Below, one piece after another: positions 8,321 through 17,090 of a DNA stretch of 64,000 nucleotides. The position numbers and the translations under genes are program-made. The DNA is from Acetobacter sp. DsW_063. Lineage in GTDB: Bacteria; Pseudomonadota; Alphaproteobacteria; Acetobacterales; Acetobacteraceae. The notes under the pieces are model-generated. The model did no database searches. It saw only the letters and a list, made by a program, of their open reading frames with translations, and was not told the origin of the DNA. Every line of letters begins with the position of its first letter. The stretch's first letter is position 1. The stretch lies in assembly GCF_002153745.1 (NCBI RefSeq), contig NZ_JOPL01000025.1, positions 62,001-126,000 on the forward strand, in the 5' to 3' direction.

Positions 8321-9652
8321 ATGTCTGATTTCTCTGTGATTTTCCACGATCTCAGCGCGACCAAGGGGTTTCCGTCCGAACTTCTCAAACGTAAAGAAAG
8401 CGATCTTTCTGTCTTTCTCGACCGTGTGAAGCCGATCATTGAGCGGGTGAAACAAGAGGGCGATGCTGCCCTGCAGCACTTCGCTCGTGAGCTGGACGGA
8501 GTCACGGCGTCGGAGATGACGATCCGCGCGACAGAAGAGGAGTTCGACGAAGCGTTCGCCGTGATCGAACCCGACGTAATGGACGCCATCAAATACGCCA
8601 TAGGGAACATCCGGCGCTTTCATGAGGCGCAAAAACCCGAAGATAGCTGGATGATAGAGGTTCAACCCGGAATCTGGGCGGGAGACCGGTGCCTCCCCAT
8701 CGATTCTGTGGCGTGTTACGTGCCGCGTGGCAAAGGATCGTTCCCGAGCGTCCTGAACATGACGGCCATCCCCGGCACGGTTGCAGGCGTGCCGCGTCTG
8801 ATCGTTGTGACGCCTCCAGCGCATGACGGGCGCGTGGACGCAGGGACGTTGGTGGCGGCGCGACTGATCGGGGTCAAGGACGTCTATAAGTGTGGCGGAG
8901 CACAGGCGGTCGCAGCGGTCGCTTTTGGTACGGAAACAGTGCCTGCCTGTGCGAAAATCGTCGGTCCGGGCAGCCCATACGTGGTGGCGGCGAAACGTCT
9001 GCTGGGCGATGTTCTCGATCCCGGAGTGCCTGCGGGGCCGAGCGAGGCGATTATTCTCACTGACGACAGCGTCGATCCGGTTCTTGCCGCCCTGGATCTG
9101 ATCATTGAATCCGAGCATGGACCTGATTCTTCCGCGTGGCTCGTCACCAGCAGTCGCCGCGTGGCGGAAGGCGTACGCACGGCGCTGGAAACTCATTGGG
9201 CGGCAATGGAAGCGAAACGGGCAGGTTTCTCTCGTGCGGTTCTTGGCGGCGAGTATGGCGGCATTATTCTGACCAAAGATTTCGACGCGGCAGTCGCGTT
9301 CACCAATGCCTACGCGCCTGAGCATCTTGAAATCCTGACCACGGATCCGATGGCCGATCTGGGCCGCATCCGAAACGCGGGAGAGGTTCTTCTCGGGCAT
9401 GCGACGCCGGTGACGCTGGGTAATTATGTGCTTGGTCCGAACGCGGTTTTGCCGACCAACCGCGCTGCGCGGACACATTCGCCGTTATCTGTTCATGATT
9501 TCATGAAACGGATGTCGTTCGCCCGCGTGTCTGACGAGGCGTACCCCGAAGCCGCACGGCATGCGGAACGCTTCGCGCGGTTCGAAGGTTTTGACGGTCA
9601 TGCACGCGCGGTCTCTTCCACCCGTCCAATGCCAAAGGTTGCGCCGCGATGA
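8321..9652 (+). CDS. Histidinol dehydrogenase family paralogue (non-canonical)
   Basis: 443 residues from the ATG at 8321 (AGGA upstream; a longer frame from 8237 adds no conserved sequence). Throughout it follows the HisD fold: CYVPRGKGSFPSVLNM, CGGAQAVAAVAFGT, KIVGPGSPYVVAAKR, GPSEAIILTD, ESEHGPDSS and YAPEHLEILT. The active-site Glu-His of YAPEHL is kept. Two zinc-ligand positions differ from E. coli HisD as I recall it: the Gln of QAEHGPD is Glu here (ESEHGPD), and the Asp of AGDYASGTNH is Asn here (LGNYVLGPNA). This suggests an alcohol dehydrogenase of the HisD superfamily with another substrate, as in sulfopropanediol dehydrogenases, rather than the histidine-pathway enzyme. No his genes are adjacent. 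Its stop overlaps the next start (ATGA), so the two are translationally coupled. Confidence 0.85.
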   Translation: MSDFSVIFHDLSATKGFPSELLKRKESDLSVFLDRVKPIIERVKQEGDAALQHFARELDGVTASEMTIRATEEEFDEAFAVIEPDVMDAIKYAIGNIRRFHEAQKPEDSWMIEVQPGIWAGDRCLPIDSVACYVPRGKGSFPSVLNMTAIPGTVAGVPRLIVVTPPAHDGRVDAGTLVAARLIGVKDVYKCGGAQAVAAVAFGTETVPACAKIVGPGSPYVVAAKRLLGDVLDPGVPAGPSEAIILTDDSVDPVLAALDLIIESEHGPDSSAWLVTSSRRVAEGVRTALETHWAAMEAKRAGFSRAVLGGEYGGIILTKDFDAAVAFTNAYAPEHLEILTTDPMADLGRIRNAGEVLLGHATPVTLGNYVLGPNAVLPTNRAARTHSPLSVHDFMKRMSFARVSDEAYPEAARHAERFARFEGFDGHARAVSSTRPMPKVAPR

Positions 9653-11019
9653 GCGTCGCCGCGCCGCACGAAGTGGGAGCTGCCGGAATCTTACGCGCAA
9701 GGCGTGAAGGTCGACTTGATGAGGCCAGCCTGGCGCTTGCGCAACTGATCAGGGAAGAGTTTGGCTTTGAGTCTTACGATATTTCTTTCGGTACAGATGG
9801 CTATAGCCTCAATTCAGTAAATGGATTCGTGACGCGCGACGACGGCGCCGTATTCTTCTTCAAGTTTCATCATGAGGAAGGCGAGGAGTCGGTTCTCGAG
9901 GAATTCTATCGTGGCGAGATCCTGCAGGACGCGGGATACCCCGTGGGTATGCCGGCCTATGTATGCCGGCGGATAGGGCGTCAGATTCTGCTCTATGACC
10001 GGCGTGCCACGCCGCGTCTGGCGGACGCGGCACGCGCTGTGGAGCAGGCGAGTCCGCTCGCGGGCGGCGATCGTGAGTCTCTGACCTGTGCGCAGGATGC
10101 ACTCGATCGTCTCAGCGCCAGAATATATCGCGATACCTGGCATCCGATCGATGGGGCAGAGAGCGCCGCCGAGCCGATCCATCAGCTATTCTACCACCGG
10201 CTCGCCGCTCCGGCAGATGCGGGTGGCCATGTTTCGCTGGGCGGCCGTGCGGCTGCATTCTTCGCTGACGAGCGACTCTTCGCGTTATCGGGCGCGACGC
10301 TGACAGGGGCGCAGGTGAAGGCGCTCGACTGGGTGATCGACGGCACGCGCTATGAAGGCACGCTTGGCGGCATACTCGAGCGCAGTCTCGCCCTGCTATC
10401 GCCTGCATCCCTCGCGCGGTATGGCGGCGTGATCGCGCATGGCGACGCACATAACGCCAATGTCTGGTTCACGGCTGCGAAAGACGATGCGCCTGCCTCA
10501 CTCACCTTTTTCGATCCGGCGTTCGCTGGGCGTAATATTCCGGCACTGCTCGCCGAGGTGAAAGCGACATTTCACAATATCTTTGCTCATGCCGAATGGC
10601 TTTACCATCCGGCCGACCTTGCCCCGTCTCCTGTGCTCCGGTTGGAGGGAGGCGTCGCGCATGTGACGACCAACTGGTCGCTTACGCCGTTGCGGCGTGC
10701 TTTTCTGCAAGGCAAGGCGCGTCTGTTGTGGCGTCCGTTGTTGGCGGATCTGCGCGCCCGTGGCGCTCTGCCAGCAGAGTGGCGGGAGACATTGCGCTGC
10801 GCGTTGTTCTGTTGCCCGACGTTGGTCATGGACCTCCGTGCCCCACCGCCGGAAATCGCCGCGACCGAGCAGCCCGCGCGCCACACGTCCGCTTCGTCTT
10901 TGCTGGGGCTGTCGATCGCAATGATGTGTGGCGCCCCCGCTCTGGGCGACGATCTGGTGTCGCGGTTCCTGACCGCGATCGATCCGGAGACAGCAGTGCC
11001 ATCGTTTGAGTCGATTTGA
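9649..11019 (+). CDS. Protein with aminoglycoside phosphotransferase/kinase-like fold, function unknown
   Basis: 456 residues. The part from about 260 on carries a kinase-like catalytic loop, IAHGDAHNANVWF (HGDxxxxN), and then LTFFDPAFAG, where the Asp would bind metal as in APH and choline kinases. The N-terminal half (SYDISFGTDGYSLNSVNGFV, then VFFFKFHHEEGEE with a candidate Lys) could be the nucleotide-binding lobe. The C-terminal 100 residues are not recognised. The start overlaps the stop of the HisD-like gene by four bases, so the products probably work together on a small molecule. The substrate is unknown. Confidence 0.7.
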   Translation: MSVAAPHEVGAAGILRARREGRLDEASLALAQLIREEFGFESYDISFGTDGYSLNSVNGFVTRDDGAVFFFKFHHEEGEESVLEEFYRGEILQDAGYPVGMPAYVCRRIGRQILLYDRRATPRLADAARAVEQASPLAGGDRESLTCAQDALDRLSARIYRDTWHPIDGAESAAEPIHQLFYHRLAAPADAGGHVSLGGRAAAFFADERLFALSGATLTGAQVKALDWVIDGTRYEGTLGGILERSLALLSPASLARYGGVIAHGDAHNANVWFTAAKDDAPASLTFFDPAFAGRNIPALLAEVKATFHNIFAHAEWLYHPADLAPSPVLRLEGGVAHVTTNWSLTPLRRAFLQGKARLLWRPLLADLRARGALPAEWRETLRCALFCCPTLVMDLRAPPPEIAATEQPARHTSASSLLGLSIAMMCGAPALGDDLVSRFLTAIDPETAVPSFESI

Positions 11020-11059
11020 GATCAGGCCGCTACAAGCAGGGTATTTGTGGCGGGCGACG

Positions 11060-11101
11060 CCTTACGCTGCTGACGCCAGAGCAGACGTCAGCAGCGTAAG
11101 G
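11060..11101. terminator. 16-bp perfect hairpin between convergent genes
   Basis: Arms 11060-11075 and 11086-11101 are perfect complements (CCTTACGCTGCTGACG and its reverse complement) around a 10-nt loop. It lies between a plus-strand gene ending at 11019 and a minus-strand gene ending at 11107, so it probably terminates both. No long T tract follows on either side. Confidence 0.7.
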
Positions 11102-11106
11102 TAATG

Positions 11107-12360
11107 TCACGCAAGGGGGGACGTCTCGCGCTCGGCGATGTGGCCGGCGAGATAATCCGCGTCGTGCCATACTCCCCAGATGAAGGGCGATGCGCGCCGC
11201 GATAGCCACGCGAGGCCGAGGAAGTAGAGGCCGGGCGTCTCTGAAACGCCGCAATCATGGTGCGGTTGGCCGTGTTCGTCAAAAACGTCCAGATCTATCC
11301 ATCCGAAATCCAACCGGTAGCCGGTCGCCCAGATAATTGTGCCGATCCCGGCCTTCGCCAGATCCAGTGCCGTCAAGGGATTTGTCACGCAGTCCGGCAA
11401 CGCGCCAAGTTCGCGTGCTTCGGGTTCTTCGGGCAGATCGAGGCCATGTTCGCGGACGTAAACGTCCGCTGCGTCGAGCATCGCAAGATAATTGGCGTCA
11501 CCGGCAACCACGTTGCGTTCGAGATCGGCGGCAAAACGCAATACGCCGTTCTCGTAGGCTTCGGTGCGGCCAACAAGGGTGATGCCCGTCGCAGCGATGT
11601 CACGAAAATCGACCGTATGCCCGCCGCGTGCGCCGCTGACCGCAATCGTTACGTGTTCAGTGCCGGGGCCGGGAACTTTCATGTCCCACATCCCCAGAAC
11701 GCCGAGCCACCAAACGAAATCACGCCCACGGTAGCGACGGGGTGGCCGGTCATGGGGCCCGACAGAAAGCCATACGTCGCGTCCTGCGCGACGCAGTTCC
11801 TCGGCGATCTGCGCGCCGGACGATCCGGCGCCGACTACGAGCACGCCGCCGTCGCGCAAAGCGCTCGGGTTGCGGTAGGCGTTGGAATGAATCTGGTCGA
11901 CGCCGCTGTCCGGCGGCAGAATTGCAGGAAAGGTCGGTTTCTGAAACGGGCCGGTAGCCACGACCACGTTTCGGCACCGGATCGTCCCGCCAGCCGTCTC
12001 CGCTTCGAAGCCTTCGCCTTCCGGGGCGCTGCGCAGCGCCGTGACTTCAACGCCGCAACGAACGGGGGCGCCGATCTGGTCTACATAACCCTCAAAATAC
12101 GAGACGATATCGGATTTCGATGCGAAGCTGTCGGGATCGAGTTGCTCGAACTTGCGGCCAGGGAAGCGGTCATGCCACGCCGGGCCGTTTGCGACGAGAG
12201 AATCCCAGCGCTCCGCGCGCCAGCGCTGGGCGATCTTTCCGCGTTCGACAACAAGATATGGAATGTTTCGCTTGCCGAGATGTTCGCTCATCGCGATACC
12301 CGCCTGCCCTCCGCCGATAATGAGGGTATCGACGGTTTCCACTGCATTTCCTGCCGACAT
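11107..12360 (-). CDS. Flavin-containing monooxygenase-like NAD(P)/FAD oxidoreductase
   Basis: 417 residues from the ATG at 12360, preceded by AGGAG at good spacing; an upstream in-frame start at 12447 adds an unlikely tail. The FAD-binding GxGxxG motif is in VDTLIIGGGQAGIAMSEHL. WRAERWDSL and FPGRKFEQL follow, typical of YUCCA/FMO-like proteins. An FMO-type signature QIHSNAYR occurs about midway. The NADPH-binding GxGxxG is in VLVVGAGSSGAQIAEEL, and the C-terminal IIWATGYRLDF closes the FAD site. Such enzymes oxygenate soft nucleophiles or ketones with NADPH and O2; the substrate is unknown. It faces the HisD-like pair with a shared terminator. Confidence 0.88.
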   Translation of the reverse strand: MSAGNAVETVDTLIIGGGQAGIAMSEHLGKRNIPYLVVERGKIAQRWRAERWDSLVANGPAWHDRFPGRKFEQLDPDSFASKSDIVSYFEGYVDQIGAPVRCGVEVTALRSAPEGEGFEAETAGGTIRCRNVVVATGPFQKPTFPAILPPDSGVDQIHSNAYRNPSALRDGGVLVVGAGSSGAQIAEELRRAGRDVWLSVGPHDRPPRRYRGRDFVWWLGVLGMWDMKVPGPGTEHVTIAVSGARGGHTVDFRDIAATGITLVGRTEAYENGVLRFAADLERNVVAGDANYLAMLDAADVYVREHGLDLPEEPEARELGALPDCVTNPLTALDLAKAGIGTIIWATGYRLDFGWIDLDVFDEHGQPHHDCGVSETPGLYFLGLAWLSRRASPFIWGVWHDADYLAGHIAERETSPLA

Positions 12361-13012
12361 GCCGGAGGTTTCTCCTGAACGGACATATGAAGCCTCTGCC
12401 AGAGGCGCGTAATCCTTGCTAGTGAAATTCCAACGAGATCGAAACAATTGAATTGATAGGGTTTGCTTAGAATTTTCCTAAGAAGAGCCGGTATTCTGTG
12501 CCGAAAAAGATGCTCTGGACTCCGCAACTTTTCCTGAACATGTGCGCAGACTCCGCTGCCCTCAGGACGACGTCGCCTCCCGGATGCGTTCTTCGGATGG
12601 GTCTGTCTTCCGCCAGAGAAGCGTTTTGGCGAGTCCAATTGTTTGCCAAAAGGTGTGAGAGCGCATGACGAACGCGACGCGTCGCAATTTGGTCACGTCG
12701 CTGCTGGGGGGGCACAGCAACCTCCCGATATCCGTATCTTTTATGCGCCGATAGACGCCACTGACATGGACATCGAGGAAGCGGTCCCGAGAGCCTTCGT
12801 CAGGTGTGAAGGGCCGGGCAAGTCAACTCAGCCCCTTTTTCCATGATTCCGCTTTTACTATGGGACAAATAACCCGCTCTGCGCGGATTCGGCGCCCGCA
12901 CTGATACATCCGTTGACCGACCATTGCTGGACCGACGAAAACTTCGTGAAGCTACCGCGGCCGGTCGATTGCGAGGACGCCGGAACGCAGCATCTCAGAA
13001 ATCCGGGTGGCG
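12361..13012. other. Intergenic region, no gene seen
   Basis: About 650 bases between two minus-strand genes. A short inverted repeat CTTAG-7-CTAAG lies near 12469, upstream of the monooxygenase gene. No reading frame resembles a protein. It probably holds the monooxygenase promoter and the 3' end of the peroxidase transcript. Confidence 0.4.
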
Positions 13013-13030
13013 CGACGGCGAAAGCCGTCG
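13013..13030 (-). terminator. GAAA-loop hairpin after peroxidase gene
   Basis: CGACGGC-GAAA-GCCGTCG, a 7-bp perfect stem with a stable GAAA tetraloop, 17 bases past the stop codon of the peroxidase gene. It lacks a T tract, so terminator function is probable but not certain. Confidence 0.5.
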
Positions 13031-13047
13031 GCCGATCCAGCAAGGTT

Positions 13048-14508
13048 TTACTGTGCGGCGCCGGACGTCGCATCCAGGGGCTTGCCGTTGTAACGTCCGG
13101 TGAGCGTTTTCAGAAATGCGGTGATATCATCGATGTCATTGTCCGACAGATCATGACGCGGGGTCTGGTAGAGCGCCATTTTGCGCACGGCCTGCTCCAG
13201 TGTCTTGGCGCTTCCGTCGTGGAACCATGGGCCTGTCAGTGCGACGTTACGCAACGTCGGCACAAGGAAACGCTCGCGATCGAGTTCGTCCTGTGTAACC
13301 GCGATGCGTCCGCCGTCGGCGTCGGTCAGCGCGCCGCCGCGCTCATGAAAGTAATCGCCTTCCAGACCCATGACTTCCATTGCGCCGCCGCCCATGGCTG
13401 GACCGTTATGGCAGCCTGAACAGCCAACACTCTTGAAGAGTTCGTAACCGTGCTTTTCCTGAGCGTTCAGCGCGGAGGTGTCCCCTTTCAGATACAGGTC
13501 GAAGCGACTATCCGGCGTGATCAGCGTTTTTTCATACTCCGCGATCGCGTCGGTAATCACGTCCTTGCCAACCGGCTGGTCAGGATAAAGCCGGGCGAAT
13601 GCGTCTGTATAATATGGATCGGACGACAGCTTCCCCGCGACCTCTGACCAATCGTGCGACCCCATCTCCTTCGGGTTCATGACTGGCCCCGCCGCCTGAT
13701 CGGCCAGAGTCTTTGCGCGCCCATTCCAGAACTGGACGATGTTGTAGGCTGAATTGTAGACGGTCGGCGCGTTGATGGGGCCCTTCTGGCCTTTGATGCC
13801 GGTTGCCGTCACCAGATTGTCGACGCCGCCCTTGTCCAGTCCATGGCAACTGGCGCAGTTCAATGTGCCGTCGCCGGAAAGCCGTTTGTCGAAAAACAGT
13901 TTTTCTCCGAGAGCGACCTTGTCCTTATCGACTGGCAGGCTCTCGGGGATGGGCTGTACAGGTTCGGCCGCGAAAGCGGGCGAGACCCCAGCCGTCTGGT
14001 AATGCGCGCGTCGCTCGGCCTTCACCCAGTCCAGAATGGCGTTACGCTGATCGCCGGACAGATGCGCATGCCAGTGCATCAGCAGATACTGCGCCGGAGG
14101 CATCCGGTTCTGTTGAATGACCTCTTCGATACGCGACAGCTGCTCTTCGCTCGGCGCTTCGCCTTTACGAAACGCCTTGATCACCGGCTCCATTCGGAAA
14201 TGACGCAGGCCTTCATGCAGGTCGTGCTGCATCAGTTGGTGAGCGCCCGGCAGGCTTGCATAAAAGGGGAGGGCGGCGCCCTGCGTATGGCAATAGTCGC
14301 AACGCGCTTCATCCAAAGCGTTGAATGCGGCCAGAGTGACCGGGTTGTGCTGCGTGGGGGATTCCGTGGGAAGCTGTGGTGCGCCAGCACGATCATAATG
14401 CGTCAGATAAGCAACCGTAGCGCCGTAAGCGAGCAGGCCAGCCCCTGCGATTCCCAGAACAATGCGTTTCACCTGCGCCCCCATGTCGATGCTATGCATT
14501 TTGTGCAT
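13048..14508 (-). CDS. yhjA: Triheme cytochrome c peroxidase, YhjA (quinol peroxidase) type
   Basis: 486 residues with an N-terminal membrane anchor (about residues 14-33) and three c-type heme motifs: CDYCH at 70, CASCH at 218 and CSGCH at 363. The two C-terminal hemes are those of the bacterial di-heme peroxidase/MauG fold. The extra N-terminal heme domain, with the anchor and the linker EPVQPIPESLP, matches the E. coli YhjA type, which passes electrons from the quinol pool to hydrogen peroxide at the periplasmic face. APTVYNSAYN and LRNVALTGPWFHDGS are typical family segments. The start could be the first ATG (14508), or those at 14499 or 14484; none has a strong ribosome site. Confidence 0.92.
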   Translation of the reverse strand: MHKMHSIDMGAQVKRIVLGIAGAGLLAYGATVAYLTHYDRAGAPQLPTESPTQHNPVTLAAFNALDEARCDYCHTQGAALPFYASLPGAHQLMQHDLHEGLRHFRMEPVIKAFRKGEAPSEEQLSRIEEVIQQNRMPPAQYLLMHWHAHLSGDQRNAILDWVKAERRAHYQTAGVSPAFAAEPVQPIPESLPVDKDKVALGEKLFFDKRLSGDGTLNCASCHGLDKGGVDNLVTATGIKGQKGPINAPTVYNSAYNIVQFWNGRAKTLADQAAGPVMNPKEMGSHDWSEVAGKLSSDPYYTDAFARLYPDQPVGKDVITDAIAEYEKTLITPDSRFDLYLKGDTSALNAQEKHGYELFKSVGCSGCHNGPAMGGGAMEVMGLEGDYFHERGGALTDADGGRIAVTQDELDRERFLVPTLRNVALTGPWFHDGSAKTLEQAVRKMALYQTPRHDLSDNDIDDITAFLKTLTGRYNGKPLDATSGAAQ

Positions 14509-14574
14509 TGATGTGAGGGTTAGGCGCTAATCTGTCAAAATAATAATTTTGATGAAAACAATCGGCAATGTCGA

Positions 14575-15501
14575 TCATTCATCGTCGCTTGCAGGCTCCT
14601 CGCTTAACCGCTGGCGCGCCACCGCGACGTAGGACGGGTCAATTTCCAGACCGATCCCGCGTGCGCCCATCCGCGCGGCGGCCAGCAGGGTCGTTCCGGT
14701 TCCCATAAACGGGTCAAGGACGCGGGCTTTCGGTTTGCCATGCAGGCGGATGCAGAGTTCCGGCAACTGCACAGGAAATGTGCCGGGGTGATTGAATTTC
14801 TGTAGCCGGTCCTGAACGGTTTCATACGGTATGAACCAGGTGTCGCCGCGACAGCGGCGGTCCTGCGCGTGGCCACGGCGGGCGATATTGCTCTTATCTT
14901 TGAAAGGTACGCCCGCGGCCAATCGATCTAGCGGAACGTCGCCCTTCAGCGTGAGGTGGAACAGGTGTTCGTGATTCCGATTGACATAGCGGGCGCTGTT
15001 GACCGGCTTGAAATGCCCTACGGAATCGCCCGGAATTGCGATCGATTTCACCCACGAGATATGGTTCTGCAACGCGAACAGGGAGCGCAGACGCACGGCG
15101 AGTTCGAACGGCAGCCAAGGTTCTGAGGATGTGCCTGCGATGTTGAGGAAAAACGAGCCGTCGGTCCGCAGCACACGGCGAATCTCGGTCGCGACCTCAA
15201 CCATCCAGTCGAGATACTCGTCCTCCTGACGCCGATCGCGGTAATTCGCGTAGCCTAGGCCGATATTATAGGGCGGCGAAGTGACCACAACGTCGATTTC
15301 GCCCGCCTTCATGCGTTGAAGCGCTTGGAGGCAGTCGCCAAGCACGATTTCCTGCCCGGCGACATGAAAACGGCGAAGGCGGGCAGGCTTCGTCGCCGGG
15401 GCGGCGGAAGAAGGCGCTTCAGGCGATAGAGGCGACGCTTTTGTGGCGTGCTCACCCGCTTCCGACCGTCCGGAGGTCGGTTTCGAAGGCTTCACAGGCA
15501 T
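14575..15501 (-). CDS. Solitary DNA methyltransferase (beta-class, N4-cytosine or N6-adenine)
   Basis: 308 residues. A low-complexity N-terminal tail of about 45 residues precedes the catalytic motif IV TSPPYNIG (74-81). Motif I DPFMGTGTT lies at the C-terminal end (about 263). The order IV, target recognition region, I defines the beta class, to which CcrM also belongs. CcrM has DPPY, whereas SPPY is more common among N4-cytosine enzymes, so base specificity is open. No restriction endonuclease gene is adjacent, so this appears to be an orphan methyltransferase with a possible regulatory or protective role. Confidence 0.88.
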   Translation of the reverse strand: MPVKPSKPTSGRSEAGEHATKASPLSPEAPSSAAPATKPARLRRFHVAGQEIVLGDCLQALQRMKAGEIDVVVTSPPYNIGLGYANYRDRRQEDEYLDWMVEVATEIRRVLRTDGSFFLNIAGTSSEPWLPFELAVRLRSLFALQNHISWVKSIAIPGDSVGHFKPVNSARYVNRNHEHLFHLTLKGDVPLDRLAAGVPFKDKSNIARRGHAQDRRCRGDTWFIPYETVQDRLQKFNHPGTFPVQLPELCIRLHGKPKARVLDPFMGTGTTLLAAARMGARGIGLEIDPSYVAVARQRLSEEPASDDE

Positions 15502-15535
15502 ACGATTTTAGCGCTCCGGGCGAGCCTGTGCAGCG

Positions 15536-16222
15536 TCAGGCGCTCCGCGCGGCAGACAGGCGCCAGCTGGAGCCAGCGTTGAGGAGGCGCTCGAATGTCC
15601 AGAGATCGGAGAATTCGGTCACAGATTCCGTGCCATGCACAGGTTGCCCGTTAGAATCGACGGTCAGGCTGATCTGGTCCGACACCACGCGTGCGTCGAT
15701 CGAGACCGCAGTGCCGGCAGCGATGTCCGCCATCCTGACATCTTCGATCGCGATCGAGTTGATGCTGCGAATCTCGCTACGCTGGGTTTGTCCGGCCGCT
15801 TCGCGCGCAGTGATCGCGGCGTCAAACGCAGTGAAGGCTTCTGGCGTCAACCGCTCTCGCAGCACGGTGCGATCTCCGGCGGCGAACGCTGTAACGACTT
15901 GACGAAACGCGCCTTCCACACCGGTCAGGAACTGCTGCGCGGTAAAGCCGCGATCTTTCTCCGCCACGGCGGCTAGAATTTGTCCGACACGCGTGCCGGA
16001 CGCCGGGATGTCGAATTTCGGTGTCGGGCTCTGCTCCGGTCGTCCTTCGATAATGGGGCCAACGGGTTCGCGCGCCATCGGCGGCGCCATCGGCGCAGCC
16101 TGAAGCCCTGCTTTCTTGCCCAGAACGCTGCGCAAGCGAAGGGCGAGAAACGCCGCGATCAGGGCGAAGAGAACGATATCGACCGGAAAGTGGCCGAGGG
16201 AGAGATCCATGTGCGGCGTCAT
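15536..16222 (-). CDS. Tim44/TimA-like membrane-anchored protein
   Basis: 228 residues. An N-terminal transmembrane segment (FPVDIVLFALIAAFLALRLRSVLG) is followed by a proline-rich linker. A C-terminal Tim44-like domain (about 95-225) includes FLTGVEGAFRQVVTAFAAGD, LRERLTPEAFTAFDAAI and TEFSDLWTFERLL. Alphaproteobacterial relatives are usually encoded beside secB, as here (secB begins 870 bases away on the other strand). By family knowledge it is an inner membrane protein, perhaps in respiratory complex or membrane assembly. The start may be 16222 or the ATG at 16210. Confidence 0.85.
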   Translation of the reverse strand: MTPHMDLSLGHFPVDIVLFALIAAFLALRLRSVLGKKAGLQAAPMAPPMAREPVGPIIEGRPEQSPTPKFDIPASGTRVGQILAAVAEKDRGFTAQQFLTGVEGAFRQVVTAFAAGDRTVLRERLTPEAFTAFDAAITAREAAGQTQRSEIRSINSIAIEDVRMADIAAGTAVSIDARVVSDQISLTVDSNGQPVHGTESVTEFSDLWTFERLLNAGSSWRLSAARSA

Positions 16223-16438
16223 CCGTAGTTCATGCTCAGGGCGTCACGCTCTGACGCGCCCTGAACGTCTGGTCCAGATACAACAGAATAGGCAGGGGCG
16301 CAGGCGGGCGCAATGACCGACGGTCCATAGCGTCTGTCGGTCCACAGAGCAGCATCGTTTTATATTGCGCGAAACGACAGGGGGCGGGGAGCGCCAAAAT
16401 CATTGCCGAGGGACGGTCCGAGGTCCTATCTCAGAAGC

Positions 16439-16975
16439 ATGATCGTTCTCAGACACTGCGAAAGCGAGTTCAATCGCCTGTTCACCGCCACGCGGCGAGA
16501 TCCAGGCATCTCCGATCCACCCTTGTCCACTCATGGTCTGGCGCAGGCCGATGGGCTGGTGACGGCGCTGGCCGGGCAGAAAATTCGCCGGATTCTCGTC
16601 TCTCCGTTCACGCGCGCCCTGCAAACTGCCGCGCCCGTTGCGCGAGCGCTTTCCCTGACGCCTCAAGTGCGCCCGCTCATCCGGGAGCGCGCGGCGTTTT
16701 CGTGCGATATCGGCTCTCCGCCTGCTCAACTGGCGTTGCAATGGCCAGGACTCGATTTCTCCGGGCTGGAGGAGCAGTGGTGGACTGAAGGCGTTGAAAC
16801 GCCTGAAGAAGTGGAGGAACGCGCCGCCCTCTTCCGCGCGGAGATGGCGGCGGACCCGGAGTGGCCGCACACGCTGGTCGTGTCCCACTGGGGCTTTCTC
16901 GTCGCCTTCGCTCGCGTCAGCATGGAGAACGGGAGCTGGCGTCGCCTCGACCCGACGGCGCCTTTGACGCACTGA
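16439..16975 (+). CDS. Histidine phosphatase (phosphoglycerate mutase) family protein
   Basis: 178 residues from the ATG at 16439, which starts directly at MIVLRHCESEFN. This contains the RHxE-type motif with the phosphohistidine; a TTG 36 bases upstream is less likely. ILVSPFTRALQTA and VVSHWGFL supply the second phosphate-binding Arg and the second catalytic His. The usual RHG is RHC here. The substrate is not predictable; members include phosphoglycerate mutases, SixA and small-molecule phosphatases. It sits upstream of secB in the same direction. Confidence 0.85.
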   Translation: MIVLRHCESEFNRLFTATRRDPGISDPPLSTHGLAQADGLVTALAGQKIRRILVSPFTRALQTAAPVARALSLTPQVRPLIRERAAFSCDIGSPPAQLALQWPGLDFSGLEEQWWTEGVETPEEVEERAALFRAEMAADPEWPHTLVVSHWGFLVAFARVSMENGSWRRLDPTAPLTH

Positions 16976-17090
16976 GCACGCCGGGCTGAAGCTTCAATAA
17001 TCTTCCGGCCGCGAGACGGTTGGCGAAGCGCGCACGCCATGCTACCGCCGCGAGAGCCCTACCACGGCACGAGACGAAGGAATCGACCAC

